A stretch of DNA of 64,000 bases from Chitinasiproducens palmae (GCF_900095735.1 NZ_FNLO01000004.1:62001-126000); one strand, 5' to 3'. Positions 52,460 to 62,254 are shown, counted from the stretch's first letter. Translations and numbers: made by a program. Notes: a model not told the origin generated them from the sequence alone.

Positions 52460-53362
52460 ATGAGGAATGCCCCTAATCTTCGCCACATCGAAGCGTTCAG
52501 GGCAGTGATGCTGAGCGGCACGGTAGTGGGCGCCGCAAATCTGATGAACGTCACGCAACCTGCGGTGAGCCGCACCATCGCACTGCTGGAACTGCAACTC
52601 GGGTTCAAGCTGTTCGAGCGTCGCGGCCGTCGTCTGTTTCCGACCGCCGAAGCCCAGACCCTGTATCGCGAAGTCGAAAAGCTCTACATCGGTGCGGAAC
52701 GCATCGGCCAGGCGGCGCAGGACATTCGCTACCAGCGTGCGGGCGCGATACGCGTCGCGTCGCTGCCCGCGCTGTCGCTGTCGGTCGTGCCGCGGGTGCT
52801 GAACGCCTTGCTTGCCACCCGCCCGGCGGTGTCGGCGACCGTGCAGAGCCTGCCGTCCAGACAGATCGCGGAGCTCGTCTCGACCGGCCAGATCGACGTG
52901 GGCATCGTGGAACTCCCGGTTTCGCGCGCAGCTGTGGTGGTCGAACCGTTCGAACTGGGACGGTCCGTGGTGCTGATGCCGCGCGATCATCGCCTGGCGC
53001 AAAAGCGGGTGGTACGCTTCGCGGACCTGCACGAGGAGCGGATGGTCCTGCTTTCGCAGCACAGCTACGTCCGCTACCAGATCGACGACGCCTTGTCGAA
53101 AGCCAACGCCACGCCCAACGTGGTGGTCGAGACGCCCAGTTCGTTGATCGCCGCGGCGATGGTGTCGGCCGGGCTGGGCATTACGATCGTGTCGGAATGG
53201 ACGGCGCCGACCTTTGTCGGAGCGGACGTCGTGGCACGGCCGATCGAGCATGCGGTGCCGACCCGCGTCGCCGCGATCTTCCCGGAAGGCACACCGGTCT
53301 CCTCGCTGGCCCGGGCCTTCGTGAAGGAGCTCCACGCGATGCTGAGCGGCTCGCCAGCGTAG
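52460..53362 (+). CDS. LysR-type regulator of the adjacent uptake/oxidation operon
   Basis: A 300-residue LysR-family protein. The HTH lies in LRHIEAFRAVMLSGTVVGAA and MNVTQPAVSRTIALLELQLG. It resembles opine-type regulators (OccR/NocR group) in overall pattern. It is divergent from the binding-protein gene with a 135-bp gap, so it probably controls that operon in response to its substrate. No clear ribosome binding site precedes ATG 52460, and a TATAAA overlaps the start. Confidence 0.88.
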   Translation: MRNAPNLRHIEAFRAVMLSGTVVGAANLMNVTQPAVSRTIALLELQLGFKLFERRGRRLFPTAEAQTLYREVEKLYIGAERIGQAAQDIRYQRAGAIRVASLPALSLSVVPRVLNALLATRPAVSATVQSLPSRQIAELVSTGQIDVGIVELPVSRAAVVVEPFELGRSVVLMPRDHRLAQKRVVRFADLHEERMVLLSQHSYVRYQIDDALSKANATPNVVVETPSSLIAAAMVSAGLGITIVSEWTAPTFVGADVVARPIEHAVPTRVAAIFPEGTPVSSLARAFVKELHAMLSGSPA

Positions 53363-53861
53363 ACCTGCCGCCAGCCATGCGCACTGGCGCGGCGATGCGA
53401 ACGGCCTTGATCCAGCGCGTCTGGCGCTGGCAGGTCATGCTGCGAGGCCGTCCAGGCCGTCGCAATCCGCGAGGCAGCGATGGCTCGTGCGAGACGGCCA
53501 TGCCCCTGCACGTGGCAGCTCGCCGGGGGGCCGCAGGCAGCGTGGCGTCCGCTTCGCGGCTCGCATGTGCCTGTCGTGCCTGTCGTGCCTGTCGTGCCTA
53601 TACGCGCGCGATATGCGCGATGTGCGCGACCGCTGGTCAGCCGCTCAAGGGTGACGCTCGCCGCTAGATGGCTTTGCCTTGAAGGCTGAAGCTAATAAAA
53701 AAAATATCTAACAAAACCGGGCCATCGGAGCGAATTTAGTTAATTTTTCCAAAATTCAGCTTTTAAACTAGAGCCCGCGACGGCGCCGCGTGCGGCACCG
53801 CGCCGCTGCGTTGAGCCGATCGCGTGGCGAAACCTGATTCCGAGCAAGGAGAAGCGGCGCA
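53363..53861. other. Interval between the LysR gene and the VOC gene
   Basis: About 500 bases without a gene. A 9-bp tandem repeat lies at 53568-53594. The last 170 bases become strongly AT-rich (53695-53772) and probably hold the promoter of the following cluster. No precise promoter can be assigned. Confidence 0.5.
53568..53594. repeat. 9-bp tandem repeat (TGCCTGTCG)3
   Basis: Three exact copies of TGCCTGTCG are followed by a partial fourth. Confidence 0.85.
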
Positions 53862-54749
53862 TTGCAAGAAGACATCGACCTTTCGATCGACCACGTCGGT
53901 CTGGCCATCGAGCATCTTGAAAGCGGCCGCGCGGCGTTCGCCCGGCTCGGTTTCACGCTGTCGCCGCGCAGCGATCATTCCGGTTCGCCCGGTCCGGGCA
54001 TGCCGGTCATCCCATGGGGTTCGGGCAATCACTGCGCGATGTTCGAAACCGGCTATTTCGAGCTGATCGGCCTGGTCGATGCGGCGAAGTTCAGCAACGT
54101 CAAGGCGCTGCTTGCTCAGTATCAAGGCCTGCATATCGTTGCGCTGCGTTGTGGCAATGCCGACCGCGCATTCGAAGCCCTGCAAAGCCGAGGCGTGCTC
54201 GCCGACCCGCCGCGCGCGCTCGAACGGGATGCACCGTTTGGCCCGGACAACGGTGAAACGCGGCGCGCCCGCTTTGCGAACGTGTATCTCGATACCAAGG
54301 CGAACGCCGAGGCACGCTTCATCGTGATCGAGCACCGCACGCCCGACGTGCTGTGGCAGCCGCATCTTCTGTCGCACGAGAACGGCGCGCGCGCGCTGTC
54401 GGCGGTGTATTTCGTGGCCGACGACGCCGCTTCGTTGCAAGCACGCCTGCTCCGCGTCGCCGGCGCGACGGCGAGTGCCGACGGGCGCGAACTCGTCTTG
54501 CCGGGCGGCGGCGCGTTTCGCCCCTGTGCGCCCGACGCGTTCGCGCGGCTGATCCCGTTCGAATGCGATGCCGTCCCGCAACGCGTCGCGGCGGCGCAGA
54601 TCAAGGTCGACTCGCTGGACCGGCTGCGGGCGCTGCTGGACGCGCGCGGCGTCGACGCGCGCCTCGCGCCGGACCCGATTACGTCGGCGCCGAGCGTATG
54701 GGTCGGACCGGCCGACGCGTGTGGCACATTCCTACAATTCGTGGCGTAA
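53862..54749 (+). CDS. VOC-family (glyoxalase-like) protein
   Basis: A 295-residue two-module VOC protein, beginning with a TTG start behind AAGGAG. The N-terminal module reads IDHVGLAIEHLESGRAAFAR with GNHCAMFETGYFELIGLVDA, typical of the glyoxalase-like domain. A second module begins around residue 182 (LSAVYFVADDAASLQARLL). The N-terminal His and the Glu of YFELIG could be metal ligands. The reaction is unknown. It heads a same-strand cluster with a quinone oxidoreductase-type gene 18 bases downstream. Confidence 0.82.
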   Translation: MQEDIDLSIDHVGLAIEHLESGRAAFARLGFTLSPRSDHSGSPGPGMPVIPWGSGNHCAMFETGYFELIGLVDAAKFSNVKALLAQYQGLHIVALRCGNADRAFEALQSRGVLADPPRALERDAPFGPDNGETRRARFANVYLDTKANAEARFIVIEHRTPDVLWQPHLLSHENGARALSAVYFVADDAASLQARLLRVAGATASADGRELVLPGGGAFRPCAPDAFARLIPFECDAVPQRVAAAQIKVDSLDRLRALLDARGVDARLAPDPITSAPSVWVGPADACGTFLQFVA

Positions 54750-54767
54750 GCCGTTTCAAAGGGAACC

Positions 54768-55778
54768 ATGAAAGCAGCAGTCATCTACGAGCACGGCGGT
54801 GCCGGCAGCATCCAGTTTGAATCGAACTTCCCGGACCCGAAACCGGCCGCCGACGAAGTCGTCGTGAAGGTCGGCGCGGCCTCGCTGAACTACCACGATG
54901 TGTTCACCCGCAACGGCATGCCCGGCATCACCGTGCCGTTGCCCGTGATCATGGGCCTCGACTTCGCCGGCGAGATCGTCGAAGTCGGCAGCGCGGTCAC
55001 GGAATGGCAGGTGGGCGACCGCGTGTTGATCGATCCGTCCGACCGCAAGACCTTCGGCGGCGTGATCGGCGAAGCGCGCCATGGCGGCCTGGCCGAGTAT
55101 TGCGCGGTTCCGGATCATCATCTGGTGCGCATGCCGGACGACGTGACGTACGAGGAAGCGGCGAGCCTGCCCGTCGCATACGGCACCGCTTATCGCATGA
55201 TGGTGACGATCGGCAAGATCCAGGCCGGCGAGCGCGTGTTGATTCTTGGCGCTTCCGGCGGCGTCGGTACGTGCTGCGTCCAGTTGGCGAAACTGGCCGG
55301 CGCGGAGGTGATCGCGGCCGCCTCGTCGCAGGACAAGCTCGACAAGCTGGCGGCGCTGGGCGCCGATCACCTGGTCGACTACAAGCAGCACGATTTCATG
55401 AAGTGGGTTTTCGAGAAATTCGGCAAGCCGCACCGGCGTCTGTATGAAAAAGGCGTCGACGTGGCGGTGAACTTCACCGGTGGCGACACGTGGGTGAAGT
55501 CGCTGCGCACGCTGCATCGCGGCGGCCGCGTGCTGACCTGCGGCGCGACGGCCGGCTACGATCCGAAGGAGGACCTGCGTTTCGTCTGGAGCTACGAACT
55601 GCAGATCCTCGGTTCCAACGGTTGGGCGCGCGACGACCTGCACACGCTGCTGGACCTGGTCCGGCAGAAGAAGCTCAAGCCGACGATCGACAAGACCTTC
55701 CAACTGACCGAAGTCAACCAGGCCTTTGCACAGCTCGAGGACCGGCTGGTGTTCGGCAAGGTGATCGTCAAGCCATGA
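54768..55778 (+). CDS. Quinone oxidoreductase-type zinc-independent alcohol dehydrogenase family protein
   Basis: A 336-residue MDR-superfamily protein. The GroES-like half has PAADEVVVKVGAASLNYHDV and VIMGLDFAGEIVEVG; the Rossmann half has LILGASGGVGTCCVQLAKLA and KLDKLAALGADHLVDYK. The catalytic zinc ligands of classical alcohol dehydrogenases are absent, as in quinone oxidoreductases. AAAGGGA precedes ATG 54768. It overlaps the thioesterase gene by four bases. Confidence 0.88.
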   Translation: MKAAVIYEHGGAGSIQFESNFPDPKPAADEVVVKVGAASLNYHDVFTRNGMPGITVPLPVIMGLDFAGEIVEVGSAVTEWQVGDRVLIDPSDRKTFGGVIGEARHGGLAEYCAVPDHHLVRMPDDVTYEEAASLPVAYGTAYRMMVTIGKIQAGERVLILGASGGVGTCCVQLAKLAGAEVIAAASSQDKLDKLAALGADHLVDYKQHDFMKWVFEKFGKPHRRLYEKGVDVAVNFTGGDTWVKSLRTLHRGGRVLTCGATAGYDPKEDLRFVWSYELQILGSNGWARDDLHTLLDLVRQKKLKPTIDKTFQLTEVNQAFAQLEDRLVFGKVIVKP

Positions 55779-56203
55779 GCGAACCAGCCAAGCACCTCTC
55801 GCGCGAGGACCTGCAAGCGATCTTTGCGCGCTCGCCATTCATCGCGTTCCAGAATCTTGAAATTCTCGCGCTCGATCACGCGGCAACGCAGCTATCGGTG
55901 CGCATGCCGCTGCGGCCCGAGTTCGAGCGCCGCGCCGGCACCGGCCAGTTCCATGGCGGCGCAATCGCCGCGCTGATCGACACCTGCGGCGATTTCGCCG
56001 TCGGCATGGTGGTCGGCGGCGGCGTGCCGACAATGAACCTGCGTGTCGATTACCTGCGCCCCGGCGCCGGCACGCATCTGGATGCAACCGCGACGGCACG
56101 CAAGATCGGCCGCGGCTCCGCCGTGGTCGACATCGATGTGACCGATGCGGCCGGCAAACTCGTCGCAATCGGTCGCGGCACCTTCGTACCGGTCACCGGC
56201 TAA
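55775..56203 (+). CDS. PaaI-type hotdog-fold thioesterase
   Basis: A 142-residue hotdog-fold acyl-CoA thioesterase-like protein. The core reads GTGQFHGGAIAALIDTCGDF, with the HGG loop and catalytic Asp expected of PaaI-type enzymes, then PTMNLRVDYLRPG. Its ATG overlaps the upstream stop (ATGA). With the acyl-CoA synthetase later in the cluster it suggests CoA thioester chemistry on the imported compound. Confidence 0.88.
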   Translation: MSEPAKHLSREDLQAIFARSPFIAFQNLEILALDHAATQLSVRMPLRPEFERRAGTGQFHGGAIAALIDTCGDFAVGMVVGGGVPTMNLRVDYLRPGAGTHLDATATARKIGRGSAVVDIDVTDAAGKLVAIGRGTFVPVTG

Positions 56204-56224
56204 CTTTTTCACCGAGGAAGTTTC

Positions 56225-57289
56225 ATGTCTCTTCTGTCCCGTGCGCTGATCGCAGCCGCAGGCTTTGCCTTCTTCACCACCGGCGCGCATGCCGCGCCGA
56301 CCAAGCTGGTGTACGCGAACGTCACCGACATGAGCACGCTGTCGCAGGCGCCGGTCGTCGCCGCGAAGACGCTCGGCTACTACAAGCAGGAGAACCTCGA
56401 CGTCGAATTCATGGGTTTCAAGGGCACGGCGACGATGTTGCCGCAGCTGCTCGCGGATCGCATCCAGATCGGCTATCCGAATGCCGACACGATCCTCCAG
56501 TCGCTCGAGCCCGGTCGCGAACGCCTGCCGGTGAAGTTTTTCTATAACTCGGTGCGTTCGTCGTCGTGGGAATTCGTGGTGCTCGACAACTCGCCGGCCA
56601 AGACGATGAAGGACCTGAACGGCAAGCGGTTGGGCGTCGGCGCGCTGACCTTCGGCAACGTGCCGCTGACGAAGGCCGAATTCAAGAAACTCGGCATCGA
56701 CATGCAACTGGTGCCGGTCGGCACCGGCAGCGCCGCTTTCGTCGCGCTGAAGACCGGACAGGTCGATGCGCTGAACCTGTTCGACACGCAGGACGCCACT
56801 TTCGAGACGCAGGGCGAGAAGATCCGTCGTCTTGAGCAGCTCGACGAATACAAGCAGCTGTTCAGCAACGGTTTCATCACCACCGATGCGATGCTGCGCA
56901 AGAATCCCGAAGCGATCGCCGGTTTCGGACGCGCGGTGGCGAAGGCCACGGTATTCTGCGACGCGAATCCGCAGGCGTGCGTGAAGATGTTCTGGAAGGC
57001 ATACCCGCAGACCAAGCCGTCCGGCGACGAAGCGAAGGCATTGGCGGATAGCGTGACGGTGCTGAAGTCGCGTCTGGTGCGGTTGAACGACTTCCCGGCC
57101 GGCCAGCCGAAACGCTGGGGCGAATACGATCCACAGGTGTGGAAGAACTTCGTGAAGGCGCTGCATGACGGCGGCCAGTTGAAGACCACCGACATCAAGC
57201 CGGAGGACATCTACACCAACGCACTAGTGCCGAAGTTTTCCGACTTCGACGCGGCGAAGGTCGTCGCGCAAGCGAAAGCCTACAAGTAA
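56225..57289 (+). CDS. NMT1/SsuA-type ABC substrate-binding protein
   Basis: A 354-residue periplasmic binding protein with signal peptide MSLLSRALIAAAGFAFFTTG and cleavage near AHAA. The mature part includes APVVAAKTLGYYKQENLDVE and GTATMLPQLLADRIQIGYPN, characteristic of the NMT1/SsuA family (nitrate, sulfonate, taurine, thiamine precursors). GAGGAAG precedes the start. ATPase and permease genes follow directly. The ligand is not known. Confidence 0.9.
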   Translation: MSLLSRALIAAAGFAFFTTGAHAAPTKLVYANVTDMSTLSQAPVVAAKTLGYYKQENLDVEFMGFKGTATMLPQLLADRIQIGYPNADTILQSLEPGRERLPVKFFYNSVRSSSWEFVVLDNSPAKTMKDLNGKRLGVGALTFGNVPLTKAEFKKLGIDMQLVPVGTGSAAFVALKTGQVDALNLFDTQDATFETQGEKIRRLEQLDEYKQLFSNGFITTDAMLRKNPEAIAGFGRAVAKATVFCDANPQACVKMFWKAYPQTKPSGDEAKALADSVTVLKSRLVRLNDFPAGQPKRWGEYDPQVWKNFVKALHDGGQLKTTDIKPEDIYTNALVPKFSDFDAAKVVAQAKAYK

Positions 57290-57313
57290 GCGATCGTGCT
57301 CGGACAACAAGCG

Positions 57314-58090
57314 ATGTCGACGTCCAACAAGCTGGCGTTCCGGGCCAAGGGACTGGTCGTCACGTACGACTCGTCCCGTGGGCCCGTGAAGGCGATCGAC
57401 GGCCTCGACGCCACGGTGGCCGATGGCGAATTCGTCTCCATCCTCGGGCCGTCGGGTTGCGGGAAATCGACGCTACTGAAGATCGTGTCGGGCCTGTTGA
57501 AGCCGTCGGCCGGCACCGTCGAACTGGGCGGCGCCAGCATCACCGGCCCGCGCCGCGATATCGGCATCGTCTTCCAGCAGCCGACCCTGCTGCCGTGGCA
57601 GACGGTCTTGCAGAACATTCTGTTGCCGATCCGCACGCTGGGGCTGAACCGCACCGAAGGACGCGCGCGGGCCGATGCGCTGTTGCGTCTGGTCGGTCTC
57701 GAAAAGTTCGCGAACAACTATCCGCACGAGCTGTCCGGCGGCATGCAGCAGCGCATCGGCATCGCGCGCGGCATGATCCATGATCCCGGCCTGTTGCTGA
57801 TGGACGAGCCGTTCGCGGCGCTCGACGCGATGACGCGCGAGCACATGATGGCAGAGCTGCAGCGCATCTGGATGGCGGCCGGGAAATCGGTGATCTTCAT
57901 CACCCACTCGATCCCCGAGGCAGTGTTCCTGTCCGACCGCGTTCTGGTGCTGTCGCAACGCCCGGCGCATCTGGTCAAGGACATGACCATCGCGCTGCCG
58001 CGCCCTCGCACCGAGGAGACGATGGGCACCCGCGAGTTCGGCGAATACTGCACGGCGCTGCGCGCGCTGTTCAACGAAATCACCCGGTAA
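57314..58090 (+). CDS. NitT/TauT-type ABC transporter ATPase
   Basis: A 258-residue ATPase with Walker A ILGPSGCGKSTLLKIVSGLL, Q-loop FQQPTLLPW, signature ELSGGMQQRIGIARGM, Walker B LLLMDEPFAALD and the switch THSIPEAVFLSDR. It is the SsuB/TauB class. ATG 57314 is taken as start; GTG 57296 in frame is an alternative. It lies between the binding protein and the permease genes. Confidence 0.92.
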   Translation: MSTSNKLAFRAKGLVVTYDSSRGPVKAIDGLDATVADGEFVSILGPSGCGKSTLLKIVSGLLKPSAGTVELGGASITGPRRDIGIVFQQPTLLPWQTVLQNILLPIRTLGLNRTEGRARADALLRLVGLEKFANNYPHELSGGMQQRIGIARGMIHDPGLLLMDEPFAALDAMTREHMMAELQRIWMAAGKSVIFITHSIPEAVFLSDRVLVLSQRPAHLVKDMTIALPRPRTEETMGTREFGEYCTALRALFNEITR

Positions 58091-58107
58091 GTGAGCCGGA
58101 GGCTGCG

Positions 58108-58890
58108 ATGAACGAACGCATCAAGTCGGTGGTGTATCCGCTGATCCTGTTTGCCCTGATCCTTGCGCTGTGGAGCTTCGCGACCAGCCGCTTCGGGATA
58201 CCGACGTATATCCTGCCGCCGCTCTCCGGTGTGGTCGCCGCGCTCCGGCACGGCTTCGTCGAAGGCGCGTACTGGGGCGATTTCCTCTACACGTTGACGT
58301 CGGTGGTATCCGGCTACGCGGCCGGCTGCACGTGCGCATTCGTGCTCGGCTGCCTGTTCGCGGAATTTCGCCCGGTCGAACGCGTGCTGCATCCGTTCGT
58401 GCTCGCCTTGCAGTCGATGCCGAAGGTTGCACTGGCGCCGCTCATCCTCGTCTGGTTCGGCTTCGATCTGGCATCGAAGGTCGTGATGGTGGCGCTCGTG
58501 TGCTTCTTCCCGATGTTCATCAATACGGTGGTCGGGCTGAAGGCAACGCCGCCCGCGTTGATCGACCTGATGCGCGCGTTCTCGGCGAGCCGTTGGCAGA
58601 TCCTGCTGCGCATCAAGATTCCGTCCGCGGCGGGCCACATCTTCGCGGGCCTGCAGATCTCGATCGTGCTCGGCCTGATTGGCGCGATCGTCGCGGAATT
58701 CGTGTCGTCGACCAAGGGGCTGGGCTTCCTGATCAATTCGGCAACCGCACAGATGGATACCAGCACGATGTTTGCGGCACTGGCCAGCCTGGCGGTGCTC
58801 GGCATCGCCGGCAGCCAGCTGGTGCGTTGGCTGCATCGGCGGATCGTGTTCTGGGACCGGGCGGCCAGCCAGACCACCCTGTCCGAATAA
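58108..58890 (+). CDS. NitT/TauT-type ABC transporter permease
   Basis: A 260-residue SsuC/TauC-type inner-membrane permease with six helices and the EAA loop MRAFSASRWQILLRIKIPSA. GCCGGAGGC precedes ATG 58108. It ends 3 bases before the stop of the converging DUF2817 gene. Confidence 0.92.
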   Translation: MNERIKSVVYPLILFALILALWSFATSRFGIPTYILPPLSGVVAALRHGFVEGAYWGDFLYTLTSVVSGYAAGCTCAFVLGCLFAEFRPVERVLHPFVLALQSMPKVALAPLILVWFGFDLASKVVMVALVCFFPMFINTVVGLKATPPALIDLMRAFSASRWQILLRIKIPSAAGHIFAGLQISIVLGLIGAIVAEFVSSTKGLGFLINSATAQMDTSTMFAALASLAVLGIAGSQLVRWLHRRIVFWDRAASQTTLSE

Positions 58891-58893
58891 GCG

Positions 58894-59988
58894 TCAGTCG
58901 GAGCTGGCAATGCCCGAGAGCGCGCGATCGATGATGTCCTTGGACTGCGTCACCACGCCGGCTCGCCAGGCGGGCTCGCTTGGGTTGAAGGCCTCGCGCA
59001 CGTCGCGCTGCAGCGACTCGCGCAGCGCGGGCGCGATGTCCCGGTGGCAGAACAAATACCGCGCGGCCATGCTGGCGCGCTGCATCACCGGCCGCGGACG
59101 TGTACCGAATTCGACCACCACGGCGGTGGTCTCGGCACCCTGCAACATGTCGACGAAGGCATCGACCAGCAGCCCCTGGTATTTGGCCACGGCCTTGTGC
59201 GTGACGCCTTCGCGATTCACCGCTCGCTCGCCCCACCAGCTGCGCGCGCGATCGTAGGCGTCGCTCTCGGGCTCATGGAAGCAGAGAAAGACATGACCAT
59301 CTTCGGGACCGATGCCGGTATGCAGATCGACGAACGCCGCATCGCTTGCGGCAAGCAGGTGATCGGAGACGGCTTGCCGGAATGCGTTGTTGGACCACTC
59401 GGCGGCAGTGCCGCCGTAAAAGATGCCGTCGGCGTGAGAGTACTGCCCGCCGTTGAAGCCGTTCGAATAGCATTGCTCGCCGATCAGCTCGCGCAACTCG
59501 GACAGTTTCTCGAACGTCTCGGTCAGCGCGGCCTCGGACCATGCGGGAGAAGCGATCAGCTTGTGGACGATCGGATAGACGCAGTTCAGCGGCAGCGGCT
59601 GCGTGAAGTCCACGAAGTTGCGGTTCAGGTCGACGTTGTGTTCGGTGAAGCGCAGGTAATTCGCGAAACCCCATGGATTATGCGCATGGAAGAAGGCGAC
59701 CGCGGTATCCGGCGGCAGGGTGTCGATACTGGCCGAGGCGAGCCAGTGGATCTGCGCGGCGGAGCCCGCAAAACCTTCGATGCCGTGCGTGCCCGAGCCG
59801 ACCGTCAGCACCCGCTTCGCGTCGCGCGCGCCGAGCCAGGCGACGTCGAGCGACAGCGCTTCACCGTTCGGCCCTCTCTCCGACGGATGCGTGTAAGTCG
59901 CGATTTCCGCGCCGGCCGCCGCGGCGGCCGCGATGAATTTGTCTCGCGCTTGCGCGTAGGTAACGGAGAAATACGCTTCGGCACTCAT
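58894..59988 (-). CDS. DUF2817 / M14-like metallohydrolase
   Basis: A 364-residue protein of the DUF2817 family, related to M14 zinc carboxypeptidases and aspartoacylases. VGSGTHGIEGFAGS holds the His and Glu zinc ligands, EHNVDLNRNFVDF is the substrate-Arg/Asn region, and AFVDLHTGIG carries the third His. EFGTRPR near the C-terminus may hold the catalytic Glu. It is on the opposite strand to the surrounding cluster and divergent from the acyl-CoA synthetase. It might release an acyl or amino acyl group from the imported compound; this is inference. Confidence 0.85.
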   Translation of the reverse strand: MSAEAYFSVTYAQARDKFIAAAAAAGAEIATYTHPSERGPNGEALSLDVAWLGARDAKRVLTVGSGTHGIEGFAGSAAQIHWLASASIDTLPPDTAVAFFHAHNPWGFANYLRFTEHNVDLNRNFVDFTQPLPLNCVYPIVHKLIASPAWSEAALTETFEKLSELRELIGEQCYSNGFNGGQYSHADGIFYGGTAAEWSNNAFRQAVSDHLLAASDAAFVDLHTGIGPEDGHVFLCFHEPESDAYDRARSWWGERAVNREGVTHKAVAKYQGLLVDAFVDMLQGAETTAVVVEFGTRPRPVMQRASMAARYLFCHRDIAPALRESLQRDVREAFNPSEPAWRAGVVTQSKDIIDRALSGIASSD

Positions 59989-60080
59989 TTCGATTCCCTT
60001 GGATGGCTGGCGGTTGCATCCGGATGCTAAGGGAAGCGTGATTGATCTAGCAACCCATATCGATATTCAGGCTCAGGGCA

Positions 60081-61610
60081 ATGGAAAGGAATTTTGGTGA
60101 TCTGATCGGCATGACCGAGCGCAATCGAGACGACGTGGCGTTGATCGATTGCTGCAAGCCGCCCGCAGTGCGCACGTTTTCCCGTGCGCAACTCGACTCG
60201 GCCTTCAACGCGTGCGCACGCGGCTTTGCGCGTCGCGGTCTGGTGCCCGGCGACGTCGTTGCACTGGTCGCGGCGAACAGCGTCGAATTCCTGATCGCCT
60301 ACTTCGGTGCGCTGCGGGCAGGCATGGTCATCGTGCCGGTGAACCACAAGCTGAACGACGACACGATCCGCTTCATCCTGGCGGACTGCGGCGCCAAGCT
60401 GATCGTCGAGGACGGCACGCATCGCATCGACGCACGCGATGTCGACACCATCGTGATCCACTCTGCCGAATGGCAGGATCTGGTCGAACCGTCGGCAGCC
60501 GCGGGCTATCGCAGTTATCAACCCGGCGACGACGACGTCGCGGTCATCATGTACACCTCGGGCTCCACCGGCCGCCCGAAGGGCGTGATGCTGACGCACC
60601 GCGGACAGGTCTGGAGCGTGGCCGCGAGGTTGCCGGAACGTTCGCTGGCCAGCGAACGTTTCATCGTGGCCGCGCCGCTGTTCCACATGAACGGCCTGGC
60701 ATCCGTGCAGTTCGCGCTTGCGGCGGGCGCCAGCGTCGTCCTGCAGGCCCAGTTCAAGGCGAGCGAATTCGTGCGCGCGATCGGCCGGCATGACGTGACC
60801 TGGATCACGTCGGTGCCGACCATGATGGCCCTGGCGGTGCGCGAGACCGACGCGCTGCGCGACATCGACACCAGCAAGGTGCACTACATTCGTCTCGGCT
60901 CGGCCGCCACGACCCGCCAGATGCGCGACTCGGTGCGCGCGGCGTTCCCGAACGCGACGCTGGCGGGCGGTTACGGCACGACCGAGTCGGGCCCGATCAC
61001 CTTCGGCCCGACGCAGGGCCGCGCGGTCCCGGACGGCGCGCTGGGCTGGCCGCTGCCGAACGTCGATGTCAGGCTGGTCGGCGCGGACGGCGCTGACGAT
61101 CCGCGCGCCGGCGAACTGTGGGTCCGCACGCCGGCCAACATGAAAGGCTATCTCAACCTGCCCGAGAAGACCGCCAGCGTGCTGCTGCCCGAGGGTTGGT
61201 ATCGCACCGGCGACATGTTCGAGGTCGGCAAGGACGGCGCCTATCGTTTCGTCGGGCGCGTCGACGACATGTTCAATTGCGGCGGCGAAAACATCTATCC
61301 GGGCGAGGTGGAGCAGGTGCTCGAACAGATGCCGGCCATCCTGCAGGCATGCGTGGTCGCGATTCCCGACGAACTGAAGGGCCAGAAACCGGTTGCCTTC
61401 GTCGTCTTGCGCGAACGGCTGTCCGCCAGCGAGGATGAGATCAAGGCGTTCGTCCTGGCGCGCGCACCGGCTTACCAGCATCCGCGCGCCGTACACTTCC
61501 TGCAAAGCATGCCGCTGGCCTCGACCAACAAGGTCGACCGCAAGCAACTGACGGCGCTTGCCGAAGCGCGCGCCAACGCGAAACGGAACGCGAACGCGAA
61601 CGCGAAATGA
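60081..61610 (+). CDS. Acyl-CoA synthetase (AMP-forming)
   Basis: A 509-residue ANL-superfamily ligase. The P-loop MYTSGSTGRPKGVMLTH, the GGYGTTESGPITFGP core (A5) and the WYRTGDMFEVGKDG hinge are intact. The catalytic-Lys end ASTNKVDRKQL is also present. It activates a carboxylic acid to its CoA thioester; the acid is unknown. The last residues (ANAKRNANANAK) come from a short GCGAAC-type repeat. An Lrp-type regulator gene follows 88 bases later. Confidence 0.9.
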   Translation: MERNFGDLIGMTERNRDDVALIDCCKPPAVRTFSRAQLDSAFNACARGFARRGLVPGDVVALVAANSVEFLIAYFGALRAGMVIVPVNHKLNDDTIRFILADCGAKLIVEDGTHRIDARDVDTIVIHSAEWQDLVEPSAAAGYRSYQPGDDDVAVIMYTSGSTGRPKGVMLTHRGQVWSVAARLPERSLASERFIVAAPLFHMNGLASVQFALAAGASVVLQAQFKASEFVRAIGRHDVTWITSVPTMMALAVRETDALRDIDTSKVHYIRLGSAATTRQMRDSVRAAFPNATLAGGYGTTESGPITFGPTQGRAVPDGALGWPLPNVDVRLVGADGADDPRAGELWVRTPANMKGYLNLPEKTASVLLPEGWYRTGDMFEVGKDGAYRFVGRVDDMFNCGGENIYPGEVEQVLEQMPAILQACVVAIPDELKGQKPVAFVVLRERLSASEDEIKAFVLARAPAYQHPRAVHFLQSMPLASTNKVDRKQLTALAEARANAKRNANANAK

Positions 61611-61698
61611 TGCGGGTCTGGCGGCGTGCGTCCGGGCCGCCGCGTCGGTCCGGAGCTCGAAAGCCGCAAATGTGAGAAATGCGCTGGAGGAGACGCAA

Positions 61699-62166
61699 AT
61701 GGATCTGATCGATTACAAGCTGCTAGACCAGTTGCAGAGGGACGTCACCACACCGATCACCAAGCTCGCGGAAATGGTCAACCTCTCCGCGACGCCGTGT
61801 TGGCGCCGCATCCAGCGCTTCGATACCGAAGGCATCATCACCGGCCGCGTCGCGCTGCTCGATGCCAAGCAGCTCGGGGTGGCGGTGACGGTGTTCGTCA
61901 GCATCAAGACCCGGTGCCACAGCCAGGAATGGTTCGAACGGTTCAAGGAAACGATCGCAACGATTCCCGAGGTGATGGAGTTCTATCGCATGAGCGGCAA
62001 TGTCGACTATCTGTTGCGCGTCGTGGTCAAGGATATCGACGCCTACGATGCGGTGTACAAGAAGCTGATCGCGAACACCGACCTGTCCGACGTCAGCTCC
62101 AGTTTCGCGATGGAACAGATCAAGTTCACGACGGCCCTGCCGCTGCCGGTCGCGCCGGAGCGCTGA
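61699..62166 (+). CDS. Lrp/AsnC-family regulator
   Basis: A 155-residue Lrp/AsnC protein. The HTH is in DLIDYKLLDQLQRDVTTPIT and EMVNLSATPCWRRIQRFDTE. The RAM ligand domain includes VTVFVSIKT, YRMSGNVDYLLRVVVKDID and SSSFAMEQIKFTTALPL. GGAGGAG precedes ATG 61699. It probably regulates the preceding catabolic cluster or itself. Confidence 0.92.
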   Translation: MDLIDYKLLDQLQRDVTTPITKLAEMVNLSATPCWRRIQRFDTEGIITGRVALLDAKQLGVAVTVFVSIKTRCHSQEWFERFKETIATIPEVMEFYRMSGNVDYLLRVVVKDIDAYDAVYKKLIANTDLSDVSSSFAMEQIKFTTALPLPVAPER

Positions 62167-62254
62167 CCGGCTCGCGCTGGCGCGCGGCTGCCCTGCGCGA
62201 TCGGACGCCGGCGCACGCGCAGGTTCGGTTGACGGCCGCAGCCTCACACCACCC

